Source: Sordaria brevicollis (taxonomy: Eukaryota > Ascomycota > Sordariomycetes > Sordariales > Sordariaceae). From it: 64,000 bases of DNA. A model generated the notes under the pieces. That model worked only from the letters and a program-made list of their open reading frames with translations. It had not been told where the DNA came from and made no database searches. The translations under genes were made by a program, and so were the position numbers. The stretch is taken from contig JAUTDP010000003.1 of assembly GCA_033439795.1 (NCBI GenBank), forward strand, positions 3,782,001 through 3,846,000, written 5' to 3'. Shown here piece by piece: positions 10,201 through 22,179 of this stretch; the first letter of the stretch is position 1; each line of letters starts with the position of its first letter.

Positions 10201-13200
10201 AGTATTAAATTTAATAAGGGATTTTAGCCGGGATATTCCTATATATAAAAAAATCCTTAAATAAATTTACGTTATTAAAATTACCGAAAAGGACGTAAAG
10301 ATTTTTTTAAAAAAGAGTAATAAGCCTATTAAATTTAACGACGAAATTAAAACTAAAATCCTAATTAAATATTATAAGAATATTGAAGCTTTCCTTCCCC
10401 GCTTAATAGAAGAAATCCCGCCGTATCGCGCCTACGATTATAAAATCGAATTATTATTAAATTAATAGCCGTTTAATATAAAGCTTTAATATATTATACT
10501 TATCGAAGTAATTATAATTAAAAAATAAATTAATATTAATTTCTAAAAGAAATTTATCCGGCCTTCTTAATCCGCCGTTATAACCCCTATCCTCCTCGTT
10601 AGGAAATTTAGCGGCGGAATCTATATTTATATCGATTACTGTAATATTAATAATATTATTATAAAATCCTACTACCCGTTGCCGTTAATTAAGGAAATAT
10701 TTAATATTATTTATAAAGCGAAAATCTTTATTAAATTTAACGTTATTACGGCGTTTAATCGTATTCGGGTTAAAGAGGGATACGAATAATTTATAACGTT
10801 TATTATTCGTTTCGGCCTTTTCGAATTAATAATTTACTTATTCGGTCTATAAAGTGTATTAAAGACGTTTTAAAATTATATTAATAATATATTTTATAAT
10901 ATTTTAAACGTTTATATTACCGTTTATTTAAACGATATTTTAATATATTCTAATAATAAAGAAAATTACGTTTATTATATTATAGAAGTTTTAAACCGTA
11001 TTATTAAAGTAAACCTCTAATTCGACGTTAATAAGTATAAATTTTATATTACTTGTATAAAATATTTAAATTTAATTATTATTCCCGGTAATTTCGAAAT
11101 AAATTTCGAAAAGGTTATTATAATTATTACTTAAGAGGCTCTAAATTCTAAACGCTCTTTCCAATGTTTTTTAAATTTTGTAAATTTTTACCGACGATTT
11201 ATTAAATATTTTTCTATTATTATAGGACTATTATATAAATTTACGAAAAAGGATATAAATAAAATAATATAAATATAGACCGAATAATATTAAAAGTCGT
11301 TTAACGCTTTTAAAAAAATATTTATTATAGGTCCCGTTCTACGAATTTACAATTAATTTAAATAAATAATCGTCGAAACCGATGCTTTTAATTAAGTATA
11401 TAATAATATTCTCTTATAGTATAATAATGAAGGTATTTTACGCTTAATTATTTACTTTAATTAATAATATACGGCGGCCGAAAATAATTATAATATTTAT
11501 AATAAAAAATTATTCGCTATTATTAAAATATTAAAGGAATGGAGGCTAGAATTCGAAGGCGCGTAATAGCCTTTCGAAGTATTAACGGATTATAAAACTT
11601 TAAAAACGTTTATTATTAATAAATAACTTTCTCTTTAATATATATAATAATCTTAATTTTTATTATAATTTAATTTTACGATTAAATATCGATTAAATTC
11701 CTTTTAAATCCGACTTAACGCCTTTAGCCGTAAATTAAAAGATATTCCCTACGAAGAAAACGAATATTTATTCGCTTATAATAAAATACTTTTTAATTAA
11801 AATATATTCGTTAATAGGGTTTAAATATTAAATAATATAAAAGCGGAAGTAGACTCCGAAGTTAACGTAAGTACGTATTATTTTTGCAATTTAGAAATCT
11901 TTAATAAAAAGTCCGTAAATAACTTTATTATTAAATTTTATAAAAAATCCGTCTTCTTTATAAACTTTTTAGCTTATTTTTAGGACTCCGAGCGCCGCGC
12001 CTAATTTAAAGAAATATAAAAATAAATAATAAAGATTGTATTTATAGAATACCGAGTGGTATAAGGGCGAATTTATTACTATAGCGCCGTTATTATTAAT
12101 TTAAAAGATATAGAATTATAATTCTAATTAATCTATTATATTTATAACGCCCCTTCTATTAAATACTTAAATCGTAAGAAAATTTTCTATTTATTATCTC
12201 GTTCGTACTTTTAATTAGGAATATATTAATCGGTTCGTATTTATTATAAAGTATACTTTTAATATATTAAAACTAAACCGTTATACTACTCCCCCTATAA
12301 ATTATTAAAATTATTAGGCGTCTTTTTTACTATTTAGAAGGAAATTTCTATTAATTATATTACTTTTTTTACTCTATATTTATACTATAGTTAAGAATTT
12401 AAATACGTTATTATAATAATTAACCGTTTTATTAAAATACGTTATTATATCCTTTATAAGACTTTTATTACCGAAGAATTAATTAAACGTTTTATTAAAC
12501 AGGTATATAATTTATATAACCTCCCCGATTTTATTATTTCTAATTACGGTATTTAATTTATTTTAATATTTTAGTGTATTTTATTAATATAATTAGAAAT
12601 AATATTAAAATTATCTTCCGCTTTTTATTTAATAACGAACGGTTAAATCGAATGTATTAACGTAAAAATAGAACGGTATTTAAAGATATATATTATTTGG
12701 GTATAGGATAATTAGGTCGATTAATTATTATTTACGGAATTTATTAATAATAATTAAATTTCCGAAATAATTAGCGTCTCCCCCTTTTTTATTAATTATA
12801 ATTTTAACCCCCGTATAGGCGTCGAATTAGCGGTATTTTATCCCCCCGAAATTTCGGTAATATAATAGAAAGAATATTTTAAAATTTATAAAATCGCTAA
12901 TCGTTTTAAAGAAATATTCGATTATATTATAATAAATACCTAAAAAATTTAATAACGTTATAAGGATAATACTAATACCCGACGGTCGGACGCCCCGGTA
13001 TATAAACCGGGAGACCGGGTTTTATTTAATATTATTAATTTCAATTCCGGCCGCCCTTATATTAAATTAGCACCGTTTTTCGAAAGACCTTTTACAATTA
13101 TTAATACCAATATTTATACCGTTACGCTCGAACTCCCTAATAATATAAAATATAACCTTACTTTTTACGTTAATAAAATTAAATATTAATTAGATAACGG

Positions 13201-13400
13201 GTTATTAAAATAATTATAATTAAATAAAAATATACGAACGAATTATAATTAGATTTTAAAGTATACCGATAACGGTAAAGAATAAATTGAATAAGAATTT
13301 ATTAAAATTAACGGTTATAAGAAGGAAAGCCGCTTTTAAGAGTATTACGTTATATAAATACCCCTTTACGCCCCCAATTAGTAATTAAAGAATAACGTTT
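7300..13400 (+). pseudogene. Gypsy-1 gag-pol (decayed)
   Basis: Gag-like sequence lies at about 7400-8900. It includes a decayed CCHC knuckle near 8648-8690 in which Cys codons read as Tyr while the His is kept. Reverse transcriptase is at about 10549-11110: a GGG..I.IDY-type block, PLPLIKEIF, GLFE, and the catalytic box reading YLNDILIYS (10925-10951), where Asp has become Asn. RNase H follows near 11350-11620, with ETDAF and an AAENNY..Y.KKL block. Integrase covers about 12130-12900, with I.NYITFF, NRFIKIRYY and ISNYGIQFI. A GRPYIKLAPFFERPF-type C-terminal segment is near 13040-13180. Stops are almost all TAA/TAG at former Gln or Trp codons. The element cannot make protein. Confidence 0.85.
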
Positions 13401-13718
13401 TAATATATTTAGAATATATACGCTAATTTTACGAAGAAAATCCAAATGCCCTAATATTATTATAATAGTTCGAAGAAGAAAGGAAGCGGAAGAAGCGAGA
13501 GGTATAGGAAGCCCGGGAGGCGGGAGGAATACGAAAGGATATAATTATAACGCTAGAAGAGACTTTAAAAACGGAGATAGAGATATAATAGGAAGAGTAC
13601 AATAAGAGGAGGAGATTACTACGTTTGAAAATAGCGGCTATAAAGACTTTTTTAATAAGGATTTCGATTATTTTATATAATAATAATTAATTATATAATT
13701 TTTTTTAAGGGGAGGTAG

Positions 13719-14025
13719 TATTATAAACTTAGCCGTAATTATACGTAATTAATATATTACTATTACGTACTTATATTTATATAGTAGTCGTTTCCTAAGA
13801 CGTATTATTATATTCGGGATAATCCCGCCCGTACGGGATATTACGCTACTATTTACTACCTATATGGTTAGGGTTACCTAATTGCGCGTAACCAGTGCGT
13901 TCCCGTCGCGCCTTATAAAGGGCGGGCCTCCTACGCATACTTTCTTCCTTTTCCTCTTTCTTCCTCTATATAATTATATATATCTATATCTATTATCTAC
14001 CCTTATATTAACTGTCCCTGTAATA
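13719..14025 (+). repeat. Gypsy-1 3' LTR
   Basis: Partner of 6769-7075. It retains some C/G lost in the 5' copy (for example CCTCCTACGCATAC) but has lost others, so both copies were hit by RIP independently. A short open frame at 13882-14088 crosses its end and is not a gene. Confidence 0.9.
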
Positions 14026-14030
14026 AAAAC

Positions 14031-15229
14031 CTTCGGTATAAATTTAAAAGAAAGGTTAATTAAAGATATAACGCGTTTTAACTTATAATAAAATTCTTTA
14101 AAAAGAAGGAGGTCTATTATAAAATTAACTAGGAGAACCTTAACGACGAAAAAAATAAACCAATTACCCTATTTTAAAATAATTTATAAAGAGAGGAAAT
14201 ATAGCGCTAGCACTCTAACGTACAAATATATAATAATACATATAAAATTAATAATAAGGGTTTAATATTCTTTTAAATTATTAATATAATTAATACTAAA
14301 TATACTTTTAATTACGGTTTTAACCTTATTAATAATAAGAAGTAGGAAGGGTTTAATTAATTAATAAATAAAATTAATATTCGTCGTAAAATTATTAACG
14401 CCTTTAAACTAAGTATTATAATAATAAATTACGACCTAATAATAAAGAATACTATTTAACGAATTTATCCAAATATAGAACCCTAAATCTATATCTTCTA
14501 TATTAATAAAAACGTAATATTGAATATTAAACGTAAGTAGGATAAAAAAGTAGCCAAATAAATTACCCAAATCTACTCCGCAATTATAATTACGTAAATA
14601 TAGCGAAATATATCGGCATCGATAGGAGTATAACCCCAACCAACCTTACTAAATAATATTACTACCCTTAATAAACTTAATGAAGAGGATTATAGTATTA
14701 TTACTCGTATAAACGAATTGGCCACTAATATAGCCCAATTAAGAGCTCTCCCTAATATTATTAAGTATTCTCGATTTAAATTTTATAATTTTTAGAAGTA
14801 CGTATATTACGCGTATATTAAAAAAGTATTCAATATAACTTAAGAGAAGCTTTATAGCTTCTTTAAATAGCAGATTGCAATTATTACATATTTAAAAGAT
14901 ATATATATTATAGTCAAAGAGTAGTAGGCTACTTATTATATTAATAAAAGGCGTAATTTTAGCTATCGTACTACATCCCTAATCGAATCGGCTAATCGAA
15001 ATTTAAAGAATTTTATTATTAGCGGTAACTATCCTCCCTTACCTAATTTCCTTAATAATATTTAATTCTATATATTATATAATAAATTAACTATCCTTTT
15101 ATATATAAGTAATAGTCTAATTATTAGCACCATCATATAAAGCTTTCGTCTATTCGATACGATACGGGATAAAATTAAAGAGAAGGAGGAGAAAGAGATA
15201 CGATTTATACAATTAAACTACTTCTATAT
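14031..15229 (+). pseudogene. MULE transposase, central fragment
   Basis: Resumes the frame cut by Gypsy-1. Near 14430-14560 a frame reads AIQRIYPNMEPQICIFHINK and continues with NVILNIKRKW, the MULE block that contains the conserved C-x-W/F-H-x-x-K-N. Near 14940-15040 comes RRNFSYRTTSLIESANRNLK, equivalent to the RTTSRVESAH..LK motif of fungal MULEs. Near 15060-15110 the following helix region is readable. It is interrupted at 15230 by the Copia element and resumes at 38541. RIP damage is moderate. Confidence 0.8.
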
Positions 15230-15927
15230 TGTTGGTCTTAATATATATATTATATAATAATATTATATTTATACGGATTTACGGGATTATACTATATACC
15301 ATATATTATATATATAGGTTATACGAGGGTAGCCAACTTTAAAGTGGCTTATCGAGCTCTTCTTTACTCTACCGAGGTCCAGAGGCCCAGAAAGGCCCAG
15401 GGTGGCCCAGAGTGGCCCAGGTCTAGAAGCCGAGGCCTAGAAAGGCCGAGGTTCAAAGGTTGAAAGAACCGGGTAGATAAAGGAAATCCGGGAACAAAGG
15501 AAAACGACGTCAACGGACCTTTTCCTTTCAACGGCTCGTAATTCGGCCGTTTGCAATCGTACGGAAACGAATGTAACGTTTTCGGAATCGTCGAAATTCG
15601 ACGGATCCGGCTATCAAATCGGATTCCTAAAAAATATAAGAATAGGGCTTCCTCGAAGGAAAGAAGGATTTTTCTTCACCCTTAGACACTCATCAATATC
15701 TTTACCAATTCAAGTCCTACACACACACAAAGCATACCATTGTAACCGTCTCATCCTCCTCTATACAACCGTACCACTCATACCTTCGGTTTCCTACAAT
15801 ACCGCCCTCTTTTTCCATCCTAAGGATAATAACCAAATTGCCCTCGTTATTTATCTTTAAGCCTTTACCTTCGATATTTTTCGTTATACCGAATTAGCCT
15901 ACAAAGGTTATAAAGCTCCCTTTTTAA
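15230..15927 (+). repeat. Copia 5' LTR
   Basis: 698 bp, alignable end to end with 37843-38540. It contains a GC-rich GGCCCAG tandem block (about 15378-15450). Compared with the 3' LTR it has more T for C and A for G, including loss of the in-frame ATG codons (ATA at 15642 and 15780) and a CAA-to-TAA stop near 15857. Confidence 0.9.
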
Positions 15928-16346
15928 TAAATTATAAGCCCGAATTTATTTCGATAAACCTTCCTAACGACGAACCGATTTATTAAGAATATTATTATTC
16001 TTAATTTCCCCCGTTTATTAATAACGGAAAGAAAATCCTCTATTACCTTCTCGAAAAGGAATTCCCTCTCGATATTGAGGAATATAAATATTAGATTTTT
16101 ATTATTAAAATAAAATTAATTATTAATTTAAATCTATTTAATAAAGATCGTTTCCGATTTTTAGAAGATATTTATTATAATTCTTTTTTTAGGGAAGAAT
16201 ATTTCCTCGAAATTCCTATTAACAACGAAGAAGACTCCCTTAGAAATATTTTCCAATTCTATTTCGAGAAATTCCTCTACCCTAAAATTCTTTTTAACGA
16301 AAGAGAGAGAGAGAGAAAGGAAAGATATTCAAAATATTTATTCTAA
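15642..16346 (+). pseudogene. Copia leader ORF beginning in the LTR (234 codons, unknown function)
   Basis: One frame runs from the LTR (ATA here, ATG in the 3' LTR) across the LTR/interior junction at 15927 and on to a TAA at 16344-16346. It has no frameshift; all internal stops are TAA or TAG at positions explained by CpA-to-TpA change. One of them is CAA (Gln) in the 3' LTR copy. The predicted protein starts MGLPRRKEGFFF, with a second Met at the 3'-LTR ATG 38393 (MPSVSY). It contains HPKDNNQIALVIY and FDIFRYTELA within the LTR. The interior part has KILYYLLEKEFPLDIEEY and REEYFLEIPINNEEDS, and the end is basic (NERERERKERYS). It is unlike gag and I do not recognise it. It lies about 690 bp upstream of the gag ATG. 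Confidence 0.6.
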
Positions 16347-16349
16347 GGA

Positions 16350-17033
16350 ACGGAATTAAATTCCGAGCTAGTTAGAGGGCTCTTTAGATCCCTTTATTCC
16401 TTTCCTAACGGTTGGAGATAATAGGAATTAGTTCTTGAACTACTTCCACCTAGTTAGAAGGTTATATAGCCTTATATAGAAATTTTCTATATAGAAATAT
16501 AATAAAAACCCCCTTGAAAAATAATTTTATTTTTCTATACTTATTTATTTTAATAAATAAGGAATTTTTTCCATTGTGAAAAAAAAAAAACGTTAGGTTA
16601 TATATATTTATTAAATATATATATATATTTTTCTTATATAAATAAGAAAAAGAAAAAACCAAGTTTATATATTCAAATATTTATTAAATATTTATATTAT
16701 AAAAAGGTTAAGAAATTCTTTAAGAATTTTCTAAAATTATTTTCATTAAAAGAAAATAATTATCGATTATAATATCGATATATATAATTATTGAAAATAA
16801 TTATATAAATTATATATATAAAATATATATATAATTAAAATTCTTTACGAAGAATTTTTATTATTATTTTCATTATTGAAAATAATAAATATATATTATA
16901 TAATTATAATATATATATATCCGAGCCATAAATTATATTTATATATATAAAGAATTTTATTCTTTAAATATATAATATAAATATATAATAAAAATATATA
17001 TAAATATATTTATATATATATTATTATATAAAA
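16350..17033 (+). other. Copia untranslated leader between the leader ORF and gag
   Basis: Extremely AT-rich, dominated by TATA-type runs and inverted AT repeats (for example TTTTCTATAT/ATATAGAAA-type pairs near 16480-16500 and multiple TATATAT hairpins at 16600-17030). No coding frame is supported. Confidence 0.5.
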
Positions 17034-20000
17034 ATGGCTAGTAGTTCTGAAATTAAACTCTCTAAATTAAAGGGAACCTAGAATTATACCCTCTGGGCTA
17101 TAAGAGCTAAAGTTTATTTTACTCTTATAGAAAATTGGGATAAATTCCAAGAAGAAGGCCTTAAAGACGATTAAGAGGCGTTGGCCAAACTACAATTAAT
17201 TGTAGAAGACGGCCCCCTTCTTTATATTCAATACGAAACTTTAGCTTTTAAAGCCTAGAATATTTTAAAGGATTTATATAATCCTCAAGGATTTACTTCC
17301 GAATTCCTTATTATAAAGGAATTTTTTGAGACTATTCTTAATTCCTTTGAAAATATAGAATCCTACCTTGATAAAATTAAGGCTATTATAAATGAATTAA
17401 AATCTAGGGAAATAGAATTACCTAATTAGGTAGTAATTTCCTAGATTTTATTCAATTTAGGGGATAATTACGAAGGCTTCATTTCTTCTATAACCCAGGA
17501 CCTTAGAAAAGATTCTAAGGCCTATACCCTTAAAACTATTTCTTTATCTATTATAGATAAATCAAAAAGAAAGGATTTAAATCAGAATAATATTCTTTTT
17601 ATTAATAATAATAAGAATAATTCTAAAAAGAATTTTAATAAGAATTTTAATAATAAATTTATTAAAAATTCTAATAAAAATTCTAATAAAATACCTTTCC
17701 AGAATTCTAAACCTTATAAAGGAAAGAAACCCTAGAAAGTAATTAAAAAGGCTATTTACTATTCTTACTGTAAAAAGCCTAGCTATAAGTATATAGAATG
17801 TGCTTTTTTACACCCAGAAAAGGCTCCAAAGCACTGGAAAACAAGGCCAGAAAATCTAGGAAAGAAAGAAAGGGAAGAAAATATCAATATTCTTATTAAG
17901 AATACTCCCTTAGAATTATTGGAAGAAGAAGAAGATTATATAGATTTTTCTATATTAGAAAAATCTAATAATAATTCGAATAATAATAATTCGAATAATT
18001 CTTCCAGAATTTCTGAAGTTTTCGATTCCGATGAGGAAGACAATACAGTCTTCGAAGATATTAAAATGGTAAATATAATTACCCCTAATACCCTCAATAT
18101 TATTAAAAATAATAATATTAAAAATATTATTAATAATAATATTGAAAATCCTTATATTAAACTAGAAGCTAACTATAATAAAATTTTAGGATTGGGAATA
18201 AAACGGTTATTTAATAACCTTCCTAAATTATATTATTCTGCTTCGTTTAATAAAAATGATAAAAATAATTATAAAAATAATTTTATTATCGATTCTGGAT
18301 TAGCAGTCTACGTTATTTCTAATAAGGATTTTTTCTATACCTTTAAAGAAACGAATAAAATAGTTTCTTGGGGAAAGGCTACTAAACGGTCTATATTGGG
18401 TATTGGAAATGTATTTATATATTTTAAAGATTCTAATAAAAGAATGCTTCTAAAAAATTGTTATTATATGCCAGAACTAGGTATAAATATTATAAGTAAT
18501 TCTGCCTTAGAAGGTAATTATTATAATATAATTAATAAATATAATATTTATTTAAGAAACGGTTTAAATACTATAAGTATTGGCGAGCAAATAAATGGCT
18601 TATATTTTTTACTAGTTGAAATTTTAAAACCTAAAAAACGGTTATATACTGGTGATATTAATACTATAAGTATTAATATAATAAGAAATAAGAAGAAATT
18701 AAAGAATATTAAAAATACGAATAATAATAAGAATATTAATAAAAATATTAATAATAATAATATTAATAAAAATATTAATAAAAATAATATTAATAAAAAT
18801 AATATTAATGAAAATAATATTAATAAAATAATATTAATATTAATAATAATAAATCGATAGATTTAAATATACTACATCAGCGGTTTGCTCACTGCGGTAA
18901 TGATAATATTCGTAATATTCTTAAAAATACGATTTCTTCTTATAAATATAATAATAATTTAGAAAAAGACTGCCCTATTTGCTACCAAGCTAAAATAACG
19001 AATAAAAAGAATAAAAATATTAATAAAAATATTATTAATATAAAATATAATAATTATATGGATAAAATTAGTAGTGATCTATGTGGTCCATTTGCTAATA
19101 AAACGTATAATAATTATAAATATTTTATAACCTTTATAGATAAGGCTATTCGTTATTTAGAAATATCTTTATTAAAGGATAAAGAAGAAGTATTCGAATC
19201 TATTAATAATTTTATTAATAAAAATGAAAATATTAATAATAAAAGAATAAAAATATTCCAATTAGATAATAGAACGGAATATACTAATAAAAGAATAAAA
19301 ACCTCATTTAATAATAAAGGAATTATTCATTAATTAAATGCTCCTTATACTAAAGAATAAAACGGTTTCCCAGAAAGGATTAATAGAACCTTATTAGAAA
19401 AGGTTAGATCCTTATTAATAAACGCTAAATTACCGTTATATTTATAGGGAGAAGCCTTAGAAACGGCTGTATATTTATATAATAGAACCCCCATAGTTCT
19501 ATAGGGTATAAAACCCCTTACGAATTAAAATATAATGAAAAACCTAATATTGATAATATTAGAATATTCGGTTCAACCGTTTTTTATAAATTAAAAGGAC
19601 TTAATATCTCGAAATTAGGACCCTAAGCCGAAAGGGCTATATTAGTAGGCTTCGGGGAAAATAATAATAATAATTATAAAATATATAATTTCTAGAAAAG
19701 AAAGGCTTTCTGGGTTCGAGATTTAAAAATATTAGAAGGTATTTATTATATTGATAATAATAATAATACCTTATATAAATCCACTTTAAATAATATTGAA
19801 AATAATATTATTAAAAATTTAGAAGATTTATTTTTAAATAATAATAATAATTATAATAATAATTATAATAATAATTCAGAAGAATCTGAGTCTGAATTCG
19901 AAGATTTTATTATTAAAAATAATAAAAATAATAATATAAATAATAAAAACAATAAAAATAATAATATTATAAATAACTATAATTATAATATTAATAACTA

Positions 20001-20409
20001 AGGTTTACGAAAATCCCTTAGAATTATTGATTCTAGTAATTACTTTCTAAATAATAATAATTTATCGAATAATATACGCGTATTATTACTAAGGAAAAAT
20101 AGAGAATATTATTAACAATTTAAATCGATAAATTATATAGAAAACTCTGTATTAAATATTATTAAAAATCTTAATAATATTGAAGAACCTTCTACATATA
20201 AACAGGCTATTTCTAGTCCTTATAGCCAAGAGTGGATAAAATCTATGAAAATAGAAGTAGAAGAATTGGAAAGACAAAATACCTGGGAATTAGTAGATCT
20301 CCCTAAGAATAGAAAAGCCTTAGGCGGTCGATGGGTTTATAAATTAAAACCTATTAATAATAATAACCAGAATAATAATAATAATTCTAATAATAAAGAA
20401 AATAATTAT

Positions 20410-20463
<54 letters not shown>

Positions 20464-20484
20464 TCTAATAATAAAGAAAATAAT

Positions 20485-20518
<34 letters not shown>

Positions 20519-21893
20519 TTAATAATAATAATATTATAAATAATAATTCTTTAAAAGAAGAATATAAATTTAAAAGTCGATGGGTAGTGTAAGGTTTTAA
20601 CTAAGTAGAAGGTCTGGATTTTCTAGAAACCTTTTCTACTGTTTGCCGGCCAAAAACCTATAGAATATTCTTTATTATAGGAATAACTAATAATTGGGAA
20701 TTATTATAATACGATGTAAAAAATGTATTCGTTTACGCTTATATCGATGAAGATATATACGTTATACCCCCGATTAATTATTATAATAATTTACTAGAAA
20801 ATAAGGTCTATAAATTAAAGAAGGCCTTATATAGTTTAAAATAAAGCCCTAGGCTCTGGTATAAATATTTAACTAAGGTTTTAAAGGCCCTAGAATTCGA
20901 AATTTTTCCTTTCGATGACGGTGCATTTATTAATAATAAATTAAATATTATTATACTCTATTACGTTAATGACCTTATAATAATAGGCCCAGAAAAATCT
21001 ATTATAGATAATATAGTAGAAAAAGTAACTAAAAGTATTAAACTTCAATACCTTAGGGAAGTTAATATATTTTTAGGAATAGAAATTATTATTAAAAGAA
21101 ATATTAATAATATTATTAATAATAATACTATTAATAATAAAAAGGATAATAATTATAATAATAATAATATTAATTATAATAATAATAAAAATATTATTAA
21201 TTATAATAATAATAATAAATATAATTATATCTATATGTACTAATATAAATATACTAGAAAAATGCTAGAAAAATATAATAAAACGGATATTAATCCAATA
21301 TCAATACTTTTAATTAAAATAAAATTAGTTAAAAATAAAGGTCAAGCTTCTAAAGAAGAAATAAAATTATATCAACAATATATAAATTCCTTATTATACC
21401 TAGCTTTAAAATCAAGGCCAGATTTAGCCTTCCTAGTACAATACTGTGCTAAATATGCTAGTAACCCTAGTAAAGACCATTTTAAAGCCGTTGATCAAAT
21501 ATTTAGTTATTTAAATAAATACCCAGATTTAGGAATAACCTATAAAAATAAAAATAAAAATAATAATAATCTTATATTAAAAGGTTATTGTAATAGCGAT
21601 TACGCTAATTATTTAAATTCTAGAAAATTTACAATAAGATATATATTTACCCTAGGAAATAATATAATTTCTTGGAATAGTAGGCTTCAAAAAACGGTAG
21701 CCTTATCTACCTGTGAAGTTGAATATATGGCTTTAACGGAAGCTATTAAAGAATTATTATATTTAAATTCTTCTTTAAAATATATTAATAAATTAATTAA
21801 TATAATAAATATTCCAGAAATTATACCCCCTATATTCGAAGATAATATAGCTGCTTTAAAACTGGCTAATAATCTAGAATTTTATAAACGGTC
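17034..21893 (+). pseudogene. Copia gag-pol (lightly RIP-mutated, two or more frameshifts)
   Basis: ATG 17034 opens gag (MASSSEIKLSKLKGT) in a frame that continues to 18860, broken only by Trp/Gln-to-stop changes. Domains: gag, about 17034-17760; CCHC-like knuckle YCKKPSYKYIEC (from 17766); Asn-rich linker; protease DSG at 18291-18299; GAG-pre-integrase LHQRFAHCGNDNI (about 18870). Integrase follows, with SSDLCGPF (about 19070), FQLDNRTEY (about 19257; family norm DNGTEY) and PERINRTLLEKVRSLL (about 19371). RT starts QNTWELVDLP.NRKALGGRW (about 20275) with the catalytic box YYVNDL (about 20959-20976; Asp to Asn). RNase H has STCEVEYMALTEA (about 21710). The reading frame changes inside an AAT run near 18830, and again at a five-C run (19488-19492) where six C would keep the frame. 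Asn repeats interrupt RT at about 20353-20556. The C-terminus is displaced to 37329-37503 by Gypsy-2. Confidence 0.9.
20353..20556 (+). repeat. AAT microsatellite (poly-Asn) inside Copia RT
   Basis: Long (AAT)n runs broken by TCT AAT AAT AAA GAA-type interruptions, the latter present twice as a larger unit. They lie between LGGRWVYKLKPI and the next conserved RT block (KSRWV..GF..VEGLDF), so they form an insertion of roughly 65 codons in the reverse transcriptase. Smaller AAT tracts occur at 18720-18850, 19840-19990 and 21100-21230. Confidence 0.85.
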
Positions 21894-22179
21894 TATAAGG
21901 GTATCGCTAGGAAGGCCTAGGGGGACCCGTACAATTAGGGCATAGTGGCCTAAGACGACGGATAAGATAGTGGATAAGATAAGGATAATAAAATATAATA
22001 TAGAAGAAAAGATTTCGGAGTCCGGGCGCCGACCGTTCCAAACCTATAAAGAAGCATATAAATATAAAAGAGGATAACTCTTAACCAAAAATTTATATTT
22101 AATTAAACTAAAATCTTTCTCTTAGAATAGATCTATTTTATACGACCTATTCTCACCCTTTCGTACTTATAACCTTATA
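21894..22179 (+). repeat. Gypsy-2 5' LTR
   Basis: 286 bp, equal to the 3' LTR. Shared blocks include GGGGGACCC, GGAGTCCGGGCGCCGACCGT and CTCACCCT. It starts TATAAGG, originally TGTAAGG, and ends CTTATA, originally CTTACA. A 61-codon frame at 22750-22935, downstream in gag, is not a separate gene. Confidence 0.9.

Larger units (their letters stand above)
6769..14025 (+). mobile_element. Gypsy-1 LTR retrotransposon, full length, RIP-destroyed
   Basis: Two 307-bp LTRs (6769-7075 and 13719-14025) bound a 7257-bp element, with TSD AAAAC at 6764-6768 and 14026-14030. Each LTR starts TAT, originally TGT, and ends AATA, originally AACA. A purine tract (TAAGGGGAGGTAG) directly precedes the 3' LTR as the polypurine tract. 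The interior encodes gag-pol on the plus strand in Ty3/gypsy order RT, RNase H, integrase. Confidence 0.93.
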
